Shown piece by piece: positions 23,700 to 32,103 of a stretch of DNA of 64,000 nt (position 1 is the first letter of the stretch; each line of letters opens with the position of its first letter). The notes under the pieces are model-generated. The model worked only from the letters and a program-made list of their open reading frames with translations, did no database searches and was not told the origin of the DNA. Both the position numbers and the translations under genes were made by a program. Source of the DNA: Acidobacteriota bacterium (GTDB taxonomy: Bacteria; Acidobacteriota; Holophagae; Holophagales; Holophagaceae); the NCBI GenBank assembly GCA_016213735.1, contig JACQZU010000003.1, positions 124,001 through 188,000 of the forward strand. The letters run 5' to 3'.

Positions 23700-24224
23700 C
23701 TACTGCGGCGCCGGCGCGTCCACGAACTCCTCGTCGGACACGGCGGGATCCGGGGGCAGCTTGGCCAGCTCGGCCTTGACCAGGTCCTGGTGCTCCACCT
23801 CCTCGTCCCGGAGTTCCTCGAAGAGGGCCTTCACTTCCGGGTTCTGGATGGAGGGCAGGGCGGCCACGAAGAAGCCGTGGGCCTTGGTCTCGGAGGCGAG
23901 GGCGGCCTGCATGGCGGCCCGGGGGCTCATGAAGGCGCGGGCCTCGTCGTAGTCGGGCGCTTCGATGTCGAAGAGCATGGACCGGTTGACGGAGCTTCCC
24001 TGGTTCCCGAACAGCGTCGCCCGCCGCGCGGCCAGTTCCTCCCCGTGCTTGGCCTCGTTGAGGGCCATGTAGCGGAAGAATTTCGCCGCCTCGGGGGTCC
24101 GGTGCTGCTCCATCTGGTCCGCGAATTCCTCGTAGCGCTCCTTGGCCTCCTCCTCGATGAGAACGGCGAGGTCCAGCGCGTCCTTGAGGCTCAGCCTGGA
24201 GAAGTCGATCCCTTGGGTGCTCAT
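23700..24224 (-). CDS. Ferritin-like / rubrerythrin-type diiron protein
   Basis: 174 aa, ATG at 24224, 11 bp after the KorB-like gene on the same strand. The pattern is ferritin-like: LAVLIEEEAKERYEEFADQM (about 19-38, helix with E and ExxxRY), LNEAKHGEELAARR (about 54-67, ExxH), ETKAHGFFVAAL (about 111-122), and LRDEEVEHQDLVKAEL (about 137-152, ExxH). Four carboxylates and two histidines suit a diiron site. No rubredoxin tail is present. It could scavenge peroxide or superoxide and so protect the oxygen-sensitive oxidoreductase; this is inferred from co-location. Confidence 0.8.
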   Translation of the reverse strand: MSTQGIDFSRLSLKDALDLAVLIEEEAKERYEEFADQMEQHRTPEAAKFFRYMALNEAKHGEELAARRATLFGNQGSSVNRSMLFDIEAPDYDEARAFMSPRAAMQAALASETKAHGFFVAALPSIQNPEVKALFEELRDEEVEHQDLVKAELAKLPPDPAVSDEEFVDAPAPQ

Positions 24225-24235
24225 GGTCCCCCCTC

Positions 24236-25111
24236 TCACTTCTTGATGAACAGGTCGAGGATCCGTTCCCGGGGAGCAGCGTTCTTCATCTGCTCGGCCT
24301 GGCGCTCCCGAACCAGCTGCTCGTAGGTGGCCGGGGGCTCGGGGTTCCGGTAGAACACGCCCAGGTGCATCTTGGTGCCGTACTGCTGGGCCAGGTCCAT
24401 GGCCGCCAGGCGGTCCGCGGGATCGTGCCCCAGGGCCTTGAGGGATTCCTGGATGGCCTTGAGGCCCTTCATCTGCTGGGCCTCCTCGCCGTAGGTCACG
24501 CAGGGGGACTGGATGTTGACGAAGGCGAAGCCCGGGAAGCGGATGGCCTCCTCGATGATCGCCGCCATCCCCGCGAGGTCCGTGGGGCAGGCCTGGGCCA
24601 CGAAGTGCGCGCCGTAGGCCAGCATGTAGAGCAGGGGGTTCACGGGCTCCTCGAGGCTGCCGAACCTGGAGGTGCAGGTCTGGCGTCCCTTCTGGGAGGT
24701 GGGGCTGAGCTGGCCCTTGGTGAGGCCGTAGATCTGGTTGTCCATCACGATGTAGGTGATGTCCATGTTCCGGCGGACCAGGTGGGCCAGGTGCCCGCCG
24801 CCGATGGAGAAGCCGTCGCCGTCCCCCCCGGCCGCCAGCACGAGCAGGTCGGGATTGGCCATCTTGATGCCCTGGGCGATGGGCAGGGCCCGCCCGTGGA
24901 CCGTGTTGAATCCGTAGGCGGTGGTGTAGCCCGGGATTCGGCTGGAGCAGCCGATGCCGGAGATGAAGGCGATTTCGTGGGGAGGCCGGCCGATGGCGGC
25001 GAGGGCGCGGTAGATGCCCTGGACCACGGAGTAGTCCCCGCATCCGGGGCACCAGATGGGTTTGAGTTCGCTCTTGTAGTCCTTGGCCTGGTACTCGAGG
25101 GTGGCGCTCAT
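24236..25111 (-). CDS. korB: 2-oxoacid:ferredoxin oxidoreductase, beta subunit (KorB type)
   Basis: 291 aa. TPP-binding beta subunit: WCPGCGDYSVVQGIYRAL (about 20-37), GIGCSSRIPGY, and the TPP motif GGDGDGFSIGGGHL with MDNQIYGLTKGQLSPTS. The length and order fit the KorB family (2-oxoglutarate or related 2-oxoacids). It is 7 bp downstream of the alpha-subunit gene and 11 bp upstream of the ferritin-like gene. It forms acyl-CoA and reduced ferredoxin with KorA. Substrate assignment to 2-oxoglutarate is by family, not proven. Confidence 0.9.
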   Translation of the reverse strand: MSATLEYQAKDYKSELKPIWCPGCGDYSVVQGIYRALAAIGRPPHEIAFISGIGCSSRIPGYTTAYGFNTVHGRALPIAQGIKMANPDLLVLAAGGDGDGFSIGGGHLAHLVRRNMDITYIVMDNQIYGLTKGQLSPTSQKGRQTCTSRFGSLEEPVNPLLYMLAYGAHFVAQACPTDLAGMAAIIEEAIRFPGFAFVNIQSPCVTYGEEAQQMKGLKAIQESLKALGHDPADRLAAMDLAQQYGTKMHLGVFYRNPEPPATYEQLVRERQAEQMKNAAPRERILDLFIKK

Positions 25112-25118
25112 GTGGACC

Positions 25119-26909
25119 TCACTCCTGGGGCTGAAGTCTGCCCTCGTGGCTGCGCTGCAGTTCCGCGAGGAGGTTCTGGAGGGCCGCGACGATCTCGCCG
25201 GGCAGGAAGGGGTTCGCGCCGCTGCGGGCCAGGGACTTGACGCCCGCCGGCAGGTCCAGGTGCATGCGGAGCACCTTGAAGGTCTGGGCCAGGTGGTTCT
25301 GTTCCACGATCAGGCCCTTCTGGACGGAGGCGAAGAAATCCAGGTAGGTCTGCTCGGCCACGGGGTAGAGCAGGTAGGGCACCAGGAGCTTCACGTCCAG
25401 ACCCTGCTCCTTGGCCATGATCAGGGCCTCCCGGCAGACGCCCGCGATGCTGCCCCAGGCCACCAGGGCCAGGGGGGCGTCGGGGTTGCCCGTGACCTCG
25501 AACAGGTCCCTGCGCTCCTTGAGGGGGTTGAGCTTCTTGATGCGCTTGTCGTTCATCCGCTGGTGGACGGAACCGCTGTTGGTGGGGGCCCCGGTCTCGT
25601 TGTGCTCGATGCCGGCCGCCAGGTAGGCGCCTCCGGCCATCCCGGGATGGCTGATGGGGCTGATGTGATTCTCCGTCTGCTTGAAGCGCTTGTAGCCCTG
25701 GAGGTCCGCCGGGGTGGGTCGAAGGCGGTCCACCAGCTTGAACTTGGAGGTGTCGATGGGGTCCAGGGTCTCCTTGCGCTGCGAGATCTCCTGGTCGGAC
25801 AGGATGATCACGGGGGTCTGGTACTGCTCGGCGATGTTGAAGGCCTCCACCGTGGTCCGGAAGGTGTCGGCGACGGAGGTGGGCGCGAGCACGGGCCGGA
25901 TCACGTCCCCGTGGGCGGAGAAGGCCGCGGCGAAGAGGTCCGACTGCTCCGTCTTGGTGGGAAGACCCGTGGAAGGCCCGCCCCGCTGCACGTCCACGAT
26001 CACCAGGGGCAGCTCGGCGATGCTGGCGAGGCCCATCATCTCGGTCTTGAGGGAGAGGCCCGGGCCGCTGGTGGCGGTCATGGCCTTCTTGCCGGCGAAG
26101 GAGGCGCCCACGGCGGCGCCGATCCCGGCGATCTCGTCCTCCGCCTGGAGCACGGAGCCGCCGTACTTCCAGACGTGGTCCGTGAAGAATTGCATGACCT
26201 CCGTGGAGGGCGTGATGGGGTATCCGCCGAAGAACTGGCAGCCGGCGAAGATGGCGGCCGCGGCGCACATGTCGTTGCCGTCGGTCATCAGCTTCACGGC
26301 GCCCTTCGTCTTGGAGACCTCGATGGTCATGTCGGCCTTGAGGGGGTGCTCCTTCGCGAAGGCCATCCCGGCGTCGAAGGCCTTCTGGTTGGCGTCCACC
26401 AGCTCCTGGCTCTTCTTGAGAAGCCGCTTGGAGATGCCCTTCATGACCGCTTCGGCGCCGATGCCGAACCACCCCGCGATGAGGCCCAGCACCACCGTGT
26501 TCTTGGCGCGCTCGGTGCCGGCGGTGTCCTTGGCCATCTGGGCGATGGGCACGGCGAAGACCTGCAGGGGCGTCACCCCCACCAGGGGGATCTGGTTCTC
26601 GGGAATGCCGGTGGCGGCCTCGTAGATCACCACGGTGGTCCCCGCCACGGGCAGCTCGGCGCCGAACTTGAGGAAGTCCTCCCAGTTGAGGGCCACCGCC
26701 ACGTCCAGGTTGCCGCCGGGGTTCAGGATGGGGTCGGTCGCGATGCGCACGCGGCAGGAGGATTCCCCGCCCCGGATCTGGGACCCGAAGCTCTTGGTCA
26801 TCACCCCGTGGTACCCCTCCATGGAGGCGGCCTGGAGCAGGGACTCCCCGGCGGACACGATGCCATCGCCCCCCGATCCGGCCATTCCGAACACGAGATC
26901 CTTGCGCAT
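25119..26909 (-). CDS. korA: 2-oxoacid:ferredoxin oxidoreductase, fused gamma-alpha subunit (KorA type)
   Basis: 596 aa from ATG 26909, preceded by GAGGCACCC; upstream in-frame sequence is not family-like. The N-terminal gamma domain runs about 1-185 (MAGSGGDGIVSAGESLLQAA, QIRGGESSCRVRI). The alpha domain starts near 200 with GGYPITPSTEVMQFF, then QAEDEIAGIGAAVGASFAG, TATSGPGLSLKTEMMGLA and VQRGGPSTGLPTKTEQSDL. Gamma-alpha fusion is standard for the two-gene Kor family, in contrast to the beta-gamma fusion at 3268-4701. Divergent from the Fe-S gene at 27114 across about 200 bp. Confidence 0.91.
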   Translation of the reverse strand: MRKDLVFGMAGSGGDGIVSAGESLLQAASMEGYHGVMTKSFGSQIRGGESSCRVRIATDPILNPGGNLDVAVALNWEDFLKFGAELPVAGTTVVIYEAATGIPENQIPLVGVTPLQVFAVPIAQMAKDTAGTERAKNTVVLGLIAGWFGIGAEAVMKGISKRLLKKSQELVDANQKAFDAGMAFAKEHPLKADMTIEVSKTKGAVKLMTDGNDMCAAAAIFAGCQFFGGYPITPSTEVMQFFTDHVWKYGGSVLQAEDEIAGIGAAVGASFAGKKAMTATSGPGLSLKTEMMGLASIAELPLVIVDVQRGGPSTGLPTKTEQSDLFAAAFSAHGDVIRPVLAPTSVADTFRTTVEAFNIAEQYQTPVIILSDQEISQRKETLDPIDTSKFKLVDRLRPTPADLQGYKRFKQTENHISPISHPGMAGGAYLAAGIEHNETGAPTNSGSVHQRMNDKRIKKLNPLKERRDLFEVTGNPDAPLALVAWGSIAGVCREALIMAKEQGLDVKLLVPYLLYPVAEQTYLDFFASVQKGLIVEQNHLAQTFKVLRMHLDLPAGVKSLARSGANPFLPGEIVAALQNLLAELQRSHEGRLQPQE

Positions 26910-27063
26910 GGGTGCCTCGGTCTTTGAGTTGACGCTGTCCGGACCGCGTCGTGCGGTTCGTTCGCCCCTCCTTGAGGATGATAACGGGAGCCGCTTCCAC
27001 CGGACCCCCTCGGACCAGGATTTTTTTGGGCGCCCCATCGCTTTCTGACAAGAACCTTATCCG

Positions 27064-27093
27064 TTGCGAAGGGGGTTTTCTGACCCGTATATC
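27064..27093 (+). promoter_or_regulatory. Predicted sigma-70-type promoter for the Fe-S protein gene
   Basis: TTGCGA (27064-27069), an 18-base spacer and TATATC (27088-27093) form a reasonable -35/-10 pair 20 bp before ATG 27114; GGGAGG (27104-27109) is the ribosome binding site. It lies in the divergent gap with korA, so both operons could share control here. Confidence 0.45.
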
Positions 27094-27113
27094 CTGAAGA
27101 ACCGGGAGGCGGC

Positions 27114-28397
27114 ATGTCGCGGGGAATGGCTGGAGGCACAGGCTCGAATTTCGCGCGCTTCGCCCAGCGCCTGAATCGCTTCCCCCAGGGGGCGCCCCCC
27201 AACGAGCGCCTGTTCCAGATTCTGCGGATGCTGGTGGATGAGCGGGAGGCGGGCCTTTTGGCCCTGTTGCCCATCCGTCCCTTCACGGTGCAGAAGGCCG
27301 CGGCGGCCTGGCGGCTTCCGGAGCCGGAGGCGAAGGCAACCCTGGATGCGCTGGCGGACCGGGGCATGCTGCTGGATTTCCAGTCCCGGGGCCGGACCCG
27401 CTACGTGCTGCCCCCGCCCATGGCGGGCTTCTTCGAGTTCTCCCTCATGCGGGTGCGGGGTGACCTGGACCAGAAGGCGCTGTCCGAGCTGCTCCACCAG
27501 TACCTCAACGTGGAGGAGGACTTCGCCCGGGCCCTGTTCGCCGGGGGAGCCACCCAGCTGGGCCGGGCCTTCGTGGACGAACGGTTGCTGCCGGAGGCGG
27601 GGGAGCTGGAAGTGCTGGACCACGAGCGGGCCAGCGAAGTGGTCCGGAGCGCGAAGGCCATCGGCATCGGGGCCTGCTACTGCCGCCACAAGGCATCCCA
27701 CCTGGGGACGAATTGCGACGCTCCCATGGACATCTGCATGACCTTCGGCTCCACCGCGGACTCCCTGGCCCGGCACGGCGTGGCGCGCCGGGTGGACGCC
27801 GCCGAGTGCCTGGACCTGCTGGAGCAGGCGCGGGAGGGGGGTCTGGTGCAGTTCGGGGAGAACGTGCGCCGGCAGGTGAGCTTCATCTGCAACTGCTGCG
27901 GGTGCTGTTGCGAAGCGATGGTCGCCGCCCGGCGCTTCGCCTTCATGAAGCCCGTTCATCCGAGCAACTACCTCCCCGAGCTGCGGGAAGAAGCCTGCAA
28001 CGGATGCGGGAAGTGCGTGAACGCCTGCCCGGTGGAGGCCCTCTCCCTGGTGTCGGCCCACGACCCGAGGCGCCATGCGGGGAAACGCGCCCGGCTCCAG
28101 GCGGATCGCTGCCTGGGCTGCGGCGTGTGCGTGAAGGCTTGCGCCAGGTGCGCCATCCGCCTGCGTCCCCGCGCCCGAAGGCCCATCACTCCCTCCACCA
28201 CCGCCCACCGGACGGTGGTGATGGCCATCGAGCGGGGCAAACTGGGCGAACTCCTCGTGGATGGCCAATCGGGCTACGGGCACCGGGCCGTGGCCGCCGT
28301 TCTCGGGGCGGTGCTCAAATTGCCCCCGATCAAGCAGGCCTTGGCCTCCGAACAGATGAAATCCCGGTACCTCGACCGCCTCCTCGGGGGACACTGA
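27114..28397 (+). CDS. 4Fe-4S protein with winged-helix-like N terminus
   Basis: 427 aa. The N-terminal 100 residues look like a winged helix (RPFTVQKAAAAWRLPEPEAKATLDALADRGMLLDF). A middle region has ACYCRHKASHLGTNCDAPMDICMTFG and the cysteine-dense ICNCCGCCCEAM (about 260-271). It ends with two ferredoxin motifs, CNGCGKCVNACPVEAL (about 294-309) and CLGCGVCVKACARCAI (about 335-350). The protein is widespread in anaerobes as an uncharacterised 4Fe-4S binding protein. Divergent placement from korA suggests it feeds electrons to or from that enzyme, or senses redox state. No catalytic domain seen. Confidence 0.8.
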   Translation: MSRGMAGGTGSNFARFAQRLNRFPQGAPPNERLFQILRMLVDEREAGLLALLPIRPFTVQKAAAAWRLPEPEAKATLDALADRGMLLDFQSRGRTRYVLPPPMAGFFEFSLMRVRGDLDQKALSELLHQYLNVEEDFARALFAGGATQLGRAFVDERLLPEAGELEVLDHERASEVVRSAKAIGIGACYCRHKASHLGTNCDAPMDICMTFGSTADSLARHGVARRVDAAECLDLLEQAREGGLVQFGENVRRQVSFICNCCGCCCEAMVAARRFAFMKPVHPSNYLPELREEACNGCGKCVNACPVEALSLVSAHDPRRHAGKRARLQADRCLGCGVCVKACARCAIRLRPRARRPITPSTTAHRTVVMAIERGKLGELLVDGQSGYGHRAVAAVLGAVLKLPPIKQALASEQMKSRYLDRLLGGH

Positions 28398-28419
28398 AGG
28401 CCTCCACTCGGGAGGGAAC

Positions 28420-29211
28420 ATGCTGTTCCGGACCCCGGTCCTGGCCCTGCTATTCCTCGGTACGCTCGCCCAAGCCGGGCCGACGCCCCCGCGGCCCCCG
28501 CGGGGCTCCTTCTGCGCGATGACCTTCAACATCCGCAACAGCTATGCCGACGCCGCCGACGCCAAGGTGGGCAACGCCTGGCCCAGCCGCCGGCCCCTTG
28601 CCCTGAAGATGCTGAAGGAACTCGCCCCCGACCTTGTGGGAATCCAGGAGGCCACGGACGGCCAGGTGTCGGATCTCGCCCCCGGCTTCGAAGTGATACG
28701 GCAGGTGGAACTGGCGCTGCTCTACCGGCCGGAGCGCCTCGACGCCCTGGAAGGCGGCTGGACGGTGGCGGGGGAGTACGGCCGGCCGGACCGCTGGGGG
28801 GACCGGTGGATCCAGTGGCAGGTGTTCCGGGTCCGGGCCACCGGACGCAGGGTCCTGGTTGTCCACACCCATCTCAGCACGGAAGCGGACCACGGGCCCC
28901 AGGCCCGGAAGACCCTCGCCGTGGCCAGGGAACGGGCCGGCGGAATGCCGGTGCTGGTCATGGGAGATTTCAATTTCGATGCCAGCGGCCTGCTCCGCTC
29001 GGAGGGATTCCAGGACGCGATCCCCGACCAGGCCGGCACCTTCCATGGCTTCAAGGGAGGACGGGAGGGACCCCGCATCGACTTCCTCGGCACCCGGGGA
29101 TTGGAGGTGCTGGGCTGGGGGGTCCCCCAGGACACCCTGAAGAAGGATGTCCACACGGTCTACATCTCCGACCATCACCCCCTGTGGATCCGGGTGCGTC
29201 CCTCACGTTGA
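28420..29211 (+). CDS. Secreted endonuclease/exonuclease/phosphatase-family protein
   Basis: 263 aa with signal peptide (FRTPVLALLFLGTLAQAG). EEP-fold motifs in order are CAMTFNIRNSYAD (Mg Asn), DLVGIQEATDGQ (Mg Glu), VLVVHTHLSTEAD, LVMGDFNFDAS (catalytic Asp/Asn), RIDFLGTRG and YISDHHPLWIRV (catalytic His). It cleaves phosphodiester or phosphomonoester bonds; nuclease versus lipid or sugar phosphatase cannot be told apart. Starts 22 bp after the Fe-S gene, but a functional link is doubtful. Confidence 0.88.
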   Translation: MLFRTPVLALLFLGTLAQAGPTPPRPPRGSFCAMTFNIRNSYADAADAKVGNAWPSRRPLALKMLKELAPDLVGIQEATDGQVSDLAPGFEVIRQVELALLYRPERLDALEGGWTVAGEYGRPDRWGDRWIQWQVFRVRATGRRVLVVHTHLSTEADHGPQARKTLAVARERAGGMPVLVMGDFNFDASGLLRSEGFQDAIPDQAGTFHGFKGGREGPRIDFLGTRGLEVLGWGVPQDTLKKDVHTVYISDHHPLWIRVRPSR

Positions 29212-29241
29212 GGGGATCTCCCTTCCGTCCGAGCGGGCCCT

Positions 29242-29928
29242 TCAACCGGCCGCAGACCCTGGCCCGGGCCGTCCCAGCCCGGGAATGTCCGCCGCCTCGA
29301 GCACCCGCTTGGGGGACCCCTCCTTCGCGATCCGGAGGAGGGCCCGGCCCAGTTCCTCGGTGGTGGTCAGCCAGGCTGGGAAGGCCTTCCGGAGCAGGGG
29401 GAGCAAAGGAGCCAGGACCAGGTAGAACACCCGGTAGACCGGGGTGCGGGAACGAATGCCGTGCAGGGGCTGGATGCCCGCGGGACGCACCACGAAGGCC
29501 TGGAAGGGCAGTCGGAGCAGCGCATTCTCCGTGGCCCCCTTCACCCGTGCCCACATGGTTCGGCCCCCTTCGCTGCTGTCGGCGCCGGCCCCCGAGATGA
29601 AGACGAACCGCATTCCGGGATTGAGACGAGCGAGGGGTTCCGCGGCCGCCAGGGCGCTGTCGTAGGTCACCCGGCGGTACTCGGCCTCCCCGAGGCCTGC
29701 GGCGGAGACACCCAGGCACCAGAGGCAGGCGTCCAGGCCCTCCCACTCTGGAAGGAGGGCCGTGAAATCGCTGAAGTCTCCGTGCAGGGTCTCTCGCAAT
29801 TTGGGGTGGACGGACCCGGAGGGCCGGCGCACCACCGACTGCACCGAAGTCACCTCCGGGTCCCGAAGGCATTCCCGCAGGGCCCCCTGCCCGATCATGC
29901 CCGTCGCCCCGAAGAGAAGGATCCGCAT
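29242..29928 (-). CDS. NAD(P)-binding Rossmann protein (NmrA/epimerase-like)
   Basis: 228 aa. Starts with the dinucleotide motif MRILLFGATGMIGQGAL (GxxGxxG). Further matches are VRRPSG, HGDFSDF, ACLWCLGVSAAG, the active-site-like RVKGATENALLRLP (the usual YxxxK is replaced by VKGATE) and FVVRPAGIQPLHG. It belongs to the short atypical SDR group often annotated as epimerase or YbjT-like. Substrate unknown. Convergent with the nuclease-like gene at 28420. Confidence 0.8.
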   Translation of the reverse strand: MRILLFGATGMIGQGALRECLRDPEVTSVQSVVRRPSGSVHPKLRETLHGDFSDFTALLPEWEGLDACLWCLGVSAAGLGEAEYRRVTYDSALAAAEPLARLNPGMRFVFISGAGADSSEGGRTMWARVKGATENALLRLPFQAFVVRPAGIQPLHGIRSRTPVYRVFYLVLAPLLPLLRKAFPAWLTTTEELGRALLRIAKEGSPKRVLEAADIPGLGRPGPGSAAG

Positions 29929-29999
29929 GAGGGAAGTCTATTCAACCCGAGGGCCCGGCAGGGACTCCAAGGGAGCAGAGCCATGTCCCGGAGGCCGCC

Positions 30000-30335
30000 A
30001 TGATCCGCCCGATTCTTCCTGTGCTGCTCCTGATCGCCGCGCCCGCCTGCCTGGTCCGGGGGCCCCGCGGCGGGGTCGCCGTGGTGGCCCCCGTGCCGGT
30101 GGCGAGCGTCCACTACGTGGACCGTGAACCGCCCCCGCCTCGGTACGAGCGGATGCCTTCGGCCCCCTCCGGAGACCACGTCTGGGTGGAGGGCTACTGG
30201 GCCTGGGAGGCCCGGGCCTACGTGTGGGTGCCGGGCCGCTTCCTCCTCCCGCCCAGGCCCCGCGCCGTCTGGGTGCCCGGGCGGTGGGCCCGGCATGCGC
30301 GAGGTTGGCACTGGACCGAGGGCCGCTGGCGCTGA
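30000..30335 (+). CDS. Small exported WxxGxW-repeat protein
   Basis: 111 aa with an N-terminal signal (RPILPVLLLIAAPACL; the cysteine hints at lipidation but the lipobox is imperfect). The mature part is made of tryptophan/tyrosine repeats: VWVEGYWAWEARAYVWVPGRF, AVWVPGRWARHA and HWTEGRWR. These YxWxxGxW units occur in small outer-envelope proteins of unknown function. It converges with the esterase gene at 30340, four bases apart. Confidence 0.75.
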   Translation: MIRPILPVLLLIAAPACLVRGPRGGVAVVAPVPVASVHYVDREPPPPRYERMPSAPSGDHVWVEGYWAWEARAYVWVPGRFLLPPRPRAVWVPGRWARHARGWHWTEGRWR

Positions 30336-30339
30336 AGCC

Positions 30340-31347
30340 TCAGGGGAAGCAGAGCTGGATCCAGGCCGGGCGGTAGCGCGGGGTGCCGTCCCCCAGGAGG
30401 GGCGTGGCGGCGTCCACCACGGTGGCGCTGTGGAAGGGGGCGGGGTAGGAGGCGCCGGCTCCGTGGGGCCAGGCGGTGGTGAGCTGGTGGCTGCCCAGGT
30501 AAGGCGGACCGGCGGCGTCCACGTCCACCGGAGTTCCGAAGGCGGGCAGGCCCAGGGCGGCCCAGTTGGAGGTGACGAGGGGCCAGGTGACGAGTTCGTC
30601 CTGCTGGTGGCTGAAGCCGAAGACGGCGCTGGCGGAGGTGGCCCCCGGCTGGGCGTACCACGGGGCGGGCTGCCCGGCGCGGCTTCGCCAGTCCGCGGGG
30701 CTGGAGAAACACACGACCCTTGCCACGGGGTGCAGCTTGCCCAGGACGCCTGCGTGGCCTCCCCCCTGGCTGTGACCCGCCACCACGATGCGGCCCCAGG
30801 CCGGCTCCCCCCCGGAAAGGTAGGGGTCCCAGCCTTCCGTGGGGACGTTCTGCTGGAGGTACTTGAGGAGGGCCGTCAGGCGATGCTCCACGCACTCGCT
30901 GGGGCCCACGGACACCAGGGGGGAGAGGTCCTGCCCGGTGAGGATCTCCCGGCGCACCTTCCAGTGGGCATCGGGGTCCTCGCTGCCGTCGCACAGGCTG
31001 CCCACGCTGGGGGTGTTCGGGTACATGAGCCCGATCGCATGGTAGCCCTGGAGGGCCCCCGTCCGGAGGAGCAGCCTCTGGTTCGAAGGCTGCCCGCCTG
31101 TTCCTGGGAGGAACACGAGGAGGCGCCCTTTGGAAGGCGCACCTGGGTCGGGGTTGATGGCCACGTGAGGGCTGAGGTAGGTGGTGGTGGCCGGGTCGGC
31201 GGTGTTGGGCGCCACCAGCCGCTCCACGGAGGGCGGCGGGGGGAGTCCCGTCCCACCCCCGGTGGAACTCCCCCCGGAGCCTCCACAGGCCAGGCATCCC
31301 GCGAGGAGAAAGGCGAGCCCAAGACAGGAAGGAAGGAAGGGTCCCAT
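30340..31347 (-). CDS. Alpha/beta-hydrolase lipoprotein
   Basis: 335 aa from ATG 31347. A lipoprotein signal with a good lipobox (LAFLLAGCLACGG) is followed by a Gly/Ser linker. The hydrolase fold shows RLLVFLPGTGGQPSNQRLLL, GYHAIGLMYPNTPSVGSLC, the nucleophile elbow IVVAGHSQGGGHAG (serine about 198) and a late SHQLTTAWPH, which may give the catalytic His. It is probably a membrane-anchored esterase or lipase-like enzyme; substrate unknown. Confidence 0.82.
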   Translation of the reverse strand: MGPFLPSCLGLAFLLAGCLACGGSGGSSTGGGTGLPPPPSVERLVAPNTADPATTTYLSPHVAINPDPGAPSKGRLLVFLPGTGGQPSNQRLLLRTGALQGYHAIGLMYPNTPSVGSLCDGSEDPDAHWKVRREILTGQDLSPLVSVGPSECVEHRLTALLKYLQQNVPTEGWDPYLSGGEPAWGRIVVAGHSQGGGHAGVLGKLHPVARVVCFSSPADWRSRAGQPAPWYAQPGATSASAVFGFSHQQDELVTWPLVTSNWAALGLPAFGTPVDVDAAGPPYLGSHQLTTAWPHGAGASYPAPFHSATVVDAATPLLGDGTPRYRPAWIQLCFP

Positions 31348-31515
31348 GTCCCATTGGAGGACGCCCCGGGCGAATGGTTGACCCCCGGGGCCTCTCGTCA
31401 GGGCGGGTCCGGGATTCGGAGGGCTCCCGGAGGCCCTGGTCCAGGCTCCGGGCCCGCTGGAGGGCTTCGTGTGGACGCACCTCCTCCACGACCACATCTT
31501 CTGAGTGGAGGACGC

Positions 31516-32094
31516 ATGCGCGTGTTGCTGGTGGAGGACGAGGCCTTGGCGAGGCAACGGGCGGGCAGGCTTCTGGAACGATTGGGCCATGAAGTCTCCA
31601 CCTGCGAGGACGGCGCCTCCGCCTTCCGGGCCTGGGAAGCAGGAGGATTCGCCGTGGTGCTCACGGATTGGCAGCTTCCAGGCATGGACGGCCTGCAACT
31701 CTGCCGGAGCATCCGCGCGGAGCGGAGGCCGGCCTACACCAGCGTCATCGTGCAGACGGTGCGGGGGGGGAAGGAGAATTTCCTGGCCGCCATGGAGGCC
31801 GGGGCCGACGATTTCCTGGAGAAGCCCCTGGAGGCCGATACCCTGGCCGCGCGCCTGGGGGTGGCCGCCCGGGTGCGCGACCTGTACGAAGAACTCGACC
31901 GCCTCCGCGGCCTGGTTCCCATCTGCTCCTACTGCAAGAAGGTGCGCAGCGACTCCCATTACTGGCAGCAGGTGGAGGCCTACATTTCCGCCCGGAGCCA
32001 CGCCCGGTTCAGCCACACGATCTGTCCCGACTGCCTCGAGGCCCACGTGAAACCGGAGATGGAGCACCTGCGCCGGAAGGGGGCGAGGGAGTGA
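31516..32094 (+). CDS. Response regulator with C-terminal CxxC...CxxC module
   Basis: 192 aa from ATG 31516, ribosome binding site GGAGGAC. Receiver domain 1-118 with E7/D8, phosphoacceptor D51 (LTDWQLPGMDG) and K103 (DDFLEKPLEA). A short coiled helix (RVRDLYEELDRLRG) leads to a compact module with C137, C140, C170 and C173: PICSYCKKVRSDSHYWQQVE and FSHTICPDCLEAH. This module is found at the C end of many sensor kinases and regulators and probably binds zinc; its output is unknown. No DNA-binding domain. No kinase gene adjacent. Confidence 0.85.
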   Translation: MRVLLVEDEALARQRAGRLLERLGHEVSTCEDGASAFRAWEAGGFAVVLTDWQLPGMDGLQLCRSIRAERRPAYTSVIVQTVRGGKENFLAAMEAGADDFLEKPLEADTLAARLGVAARVRDLYEELDRLRGLVPICSYCKKVRSDSHYWQQVEAYISARSHARFSHTICPDCLEAHVKPEMEHLRRKGARE

Positions 32095-32103
32095 TGTCCC
32101 GCC

